Below, in pieces: positions 5,162 through 6,241 of a DNA stretch of 6,241 bases (positions within the stretch are counted from its first letter, which is position 1; each line of letters opens with the position of its first letter). Source of the stretch: Deltaproteobacteria bacterium (lineage in GTDB: Bacteria > Desulfobacterota > Binatia > Binatales > Binataceae). The notes under the pieces were generated by a model. The model ran no database searches. It had not been told where the DNA came from and was given only the letters and a program-made list of their open reading frames with translations. The stretch is taken from the NCBI GenBank assembly GCA_021786815.1, contig JAJYMR010000333.1:1-6241 (forward strand), read 5' to 3'. Position numbers and translations under genes: made by a program.

Positions 5162-6223
5162 GTGCGGCCGAAGGCCACGAAAACCAACGGAGACGCGAAC
5201 GGGGACCTGACCTCGGACGGGACCTATACCTACACCTGGGACGCGCGCAATCATCTGACGGGGATCGCCAAGGGCAGGAGCGCGGTTGCGAGCTTCGTTT
5301 ACGATGCGTTCGGCCGTCGGATGAGCAAGACGATCAACGGCACCACGACGCAGTTCGTTTACGACGGCTTGAATCCGGTGCAGGAGCTGAACGGGGCGAT
5401 TCCGCCGGTCGCGACGGCGAACATGCTAACGGGGCTCGATATCGACGAATATTTCCAGCGCTCGAGTTCGAGCGGCACGCTGAGTTATCTTACGGACATG
5501 CTCGGCTCGACGGTCGCGCTCGCCGATTCCAGCGGAGCCCTCGACACGACCTATACGTACGACCCGTTCGGTAATGTCACGGTCAACGGCGCGGACACGA
5601 ATCCCTATCAATTCACCGGCCGCGAAAACGACGCCACGGGGCTGTACTACTACCGGGCACGGTACTACAGCCCGACGCTCCAGAGGCTCATCAGTCAGGA
5701 TCCTGCTAGCTTTGCCGGCGGCAGCCCGAATCTGTACGCATACGTTTGGGAGAACCCGATAAGCTGGGCCGATCCCGATGGTCTCTGGGGCACAGGGCTC
5801 ATCGGCACGGCCAGCGCGGAAGGTGGGTTGGGAGCTTTGGGCGCTGCCGCAAGCGCCAGCGCGGGAGGAGGCGCGTTTTGGGGCGGGCCCCAGGGAATCA
5901 ATGTAGGTGGTTTCGTTAGCGCCGGTGGATTGGTTGGTGGTCCAGGCCTGGGGCCGAGCTATCCAGCAGGAAACTGCGGAAATTTCGCGGCCGGAGCTTA
6001 CGCGGGCATCAGCGGAGGCGCATTTGTCACGAATGCTAATTCCGCGAACGACTTGCGCGGCCCCTTCTACGGCGTGAATCTTGATCTCGGCATCTTTTCT
6101 GTCCAGGTTGCATGGAGCGGAGGTACAGTTATCGGCTCCGTCACAGCCGGCCCGGGCGAAATAGCTGGCGCTAGCGGCTACCAGACGAACACTTGGGCGG
6201 GAACACTAGCCGCACAGTATTAA
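5162..6223 (+). CDS. Rhs core-end fragment C with C-terminal glycine-rich tip 2
   Basis: 353 residues from GTG at 5162. The first eight or so residues are not Rhs-like and there is no ribosome binding site, so this may be a start by default on a 5'-truncated copy. Rhs sequence begins at DANGDLTSDGTYTYTWDARN (11-30), then YDAFGRR, FVYDGLNPVQELNG, GLDIDEYFQR, YLTDMLGSTVALAD, YDPFGNVTVNG, FTGRENDATGLYYYRARYY and SQDP. It ends at NLYAYVWENPISWADPDGL (190-208). The next 145 residues form tip 2: a Gly/Ala-rich stretch (GLGALGAAASASAGGGAF), one cysteine (GNCGNF, Cys271), then a probably beta-rich end (PFYGVNLDLGIFSVQVAWSGG). Tip 2 is unrelated by eye to tip 1 and has no catalytic motif I know. An ORF begins eight bases after its stop, repeating the tip-plus-small-gene layout of fragment B. 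Confidence 0.75.
   Translation: MRPKATKTNGDANGDLTSDGTYTYTWDARNHLTGIAKGRSAVASFVYDAFGRRMSKTINGTTTQFVYDGLNPVQELNGAIPPVATANMLTGLDIDEYFQRSSSSGTLSYLTDMLGSTVALADSSGALDTTYTYDPFGNVTVNGADTNPYQFTGRENDATGLYYYRARYYSPTLQRLISQDPASFAGGSPNLYAYVWENPISWADPDGLWGTGLIGTASAEGGLGALGAAASASAGGGAFWGGPQGINVGGFVSAGGLVGGPGLGPSYPAGNCGNFAAGAYAGISGGAFVTNANSANDLRGPFYGVNLDLGIFSVQVAWSGGTVIGSVTAGPGEIAGASGYQTNTWAGTLAAQY
5300..5707 (+). repeat. Long imperfect direct repeat, copy 2 (Rhs core end)
   Basis: Second copy of the segment at 4047-4454, same orientation, no gaps, offset 1253 bases. Homology ends at the core/tip boundary, after which the two sequences are unrelated. Confidence 0.85.
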
Positions 6224-6231
6224 GGTGGTCA

Positions 6232-6241
6232 ATGGCGGACC
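6232..6241 (+). CDS. Start of a gene following Rhs tip 2, cut by the window end
   Basis: ATG GCG GAC C begins eight bases after the TAA of Rhs fragment C. AAGG at 6222-6225 lies six bases before the ATG and overlaps that stop codon. Only three codons (MAD) are visible. By analogy with the membrane gene after fragment B it may be the small partner of tip 2, but this is inference from position. Confidence 0.4.

Noticed and set aside
5164..5176. GGCC-GAA-GGCC hairpin near the start of fragment C as a terminator
   Set aside because: The stem is only four to six pairs and no T run follows.
4528..6223. A known nuclease, deaminase or protease toxin domain in the Rhs tips
   Set aside because: I found no HNH, HxH, CxxC-type deaminase or catalytic triad pattern in either tip.
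1..6241. CRISPR array, tRNA or rRNA genes, integrase or transposase genes
   Set aside because: No regularly spaced repeats, no recognisable cloverleaf sequence and no transposase or integrase motifs in any frame inspected.

Overview
The window comes from a GC-rich bacterial chromosome. It has two parts: a housekeeping part (about 1-3203) and an accessory part (about 3204-6241) built from pieces of Rhs/YD-repeat genes. The trmI product resembles the actinobacterial type of tRNA m1A58 methyltransferase, and secF looks bacterial. The Rhs pieces are of a kind I associate with metagenome-derived soil or aquatic bacteria. I cannot place the organism firmly; any phylum name would be a guess.

Housekeeping part. 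On the minus strand, read from high to low coordinates, there is a probable operon: a 57-residue four-cysteine zinc-ribbon protein (1918-2091), a 134-residue protein with a second four-cysteine cluster (1495-1899), secF (515-1447), a 106-residue unknown protein (170-490) and the first 29 codons of a GNAT-type acetyltransferase (1-88, cut by the window edge). No secD or yajC lies next to secF, which is unusual. A spacer of about 236 bases (2092-2327) separates this operon from the divergent trmI (2328-3203).

Accessory part. All genes read on the plus strand. Immediately after the trmI stop codon, Rhs/YD-repeat coding sequence starts with no start codon of its own (fragment A, 3221-3772). It runs into about 140 bases of non-Rhs DNA. 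The Rhs reading then resumes in another frame as fragment B (3888-4865), which carries the conserved end of the Rhs core, a DPLGL boundary and a 110-residue C-terminal tip. An 87-residue two-helix membrane protein starts on the base after B's stop codon, with its own ribosome binding site. After a 14-base tandem repeat comes a second, separate copy of the core end (fragment C, 5162-6223), about 87% identical in protein over 136 residues, ending in DPDGL and a different 145-residue glycine-rich tip. Eight bases after its stop another ORF starts and is cut by the window end.

Interpretation. The arrangement core-end + unique tip + small adjacent ORF, repeated, matches the layout of orphan tip modules in polymorphic Rhs/toxin-immunity loci. 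The tips show no catalytic motif I recognise, so a toxin role is inference from layout only. Broken frames, small repeats and an abrupt junction with trmI suggest active recombination, or alternatively assembly trouble in repeated DNA.
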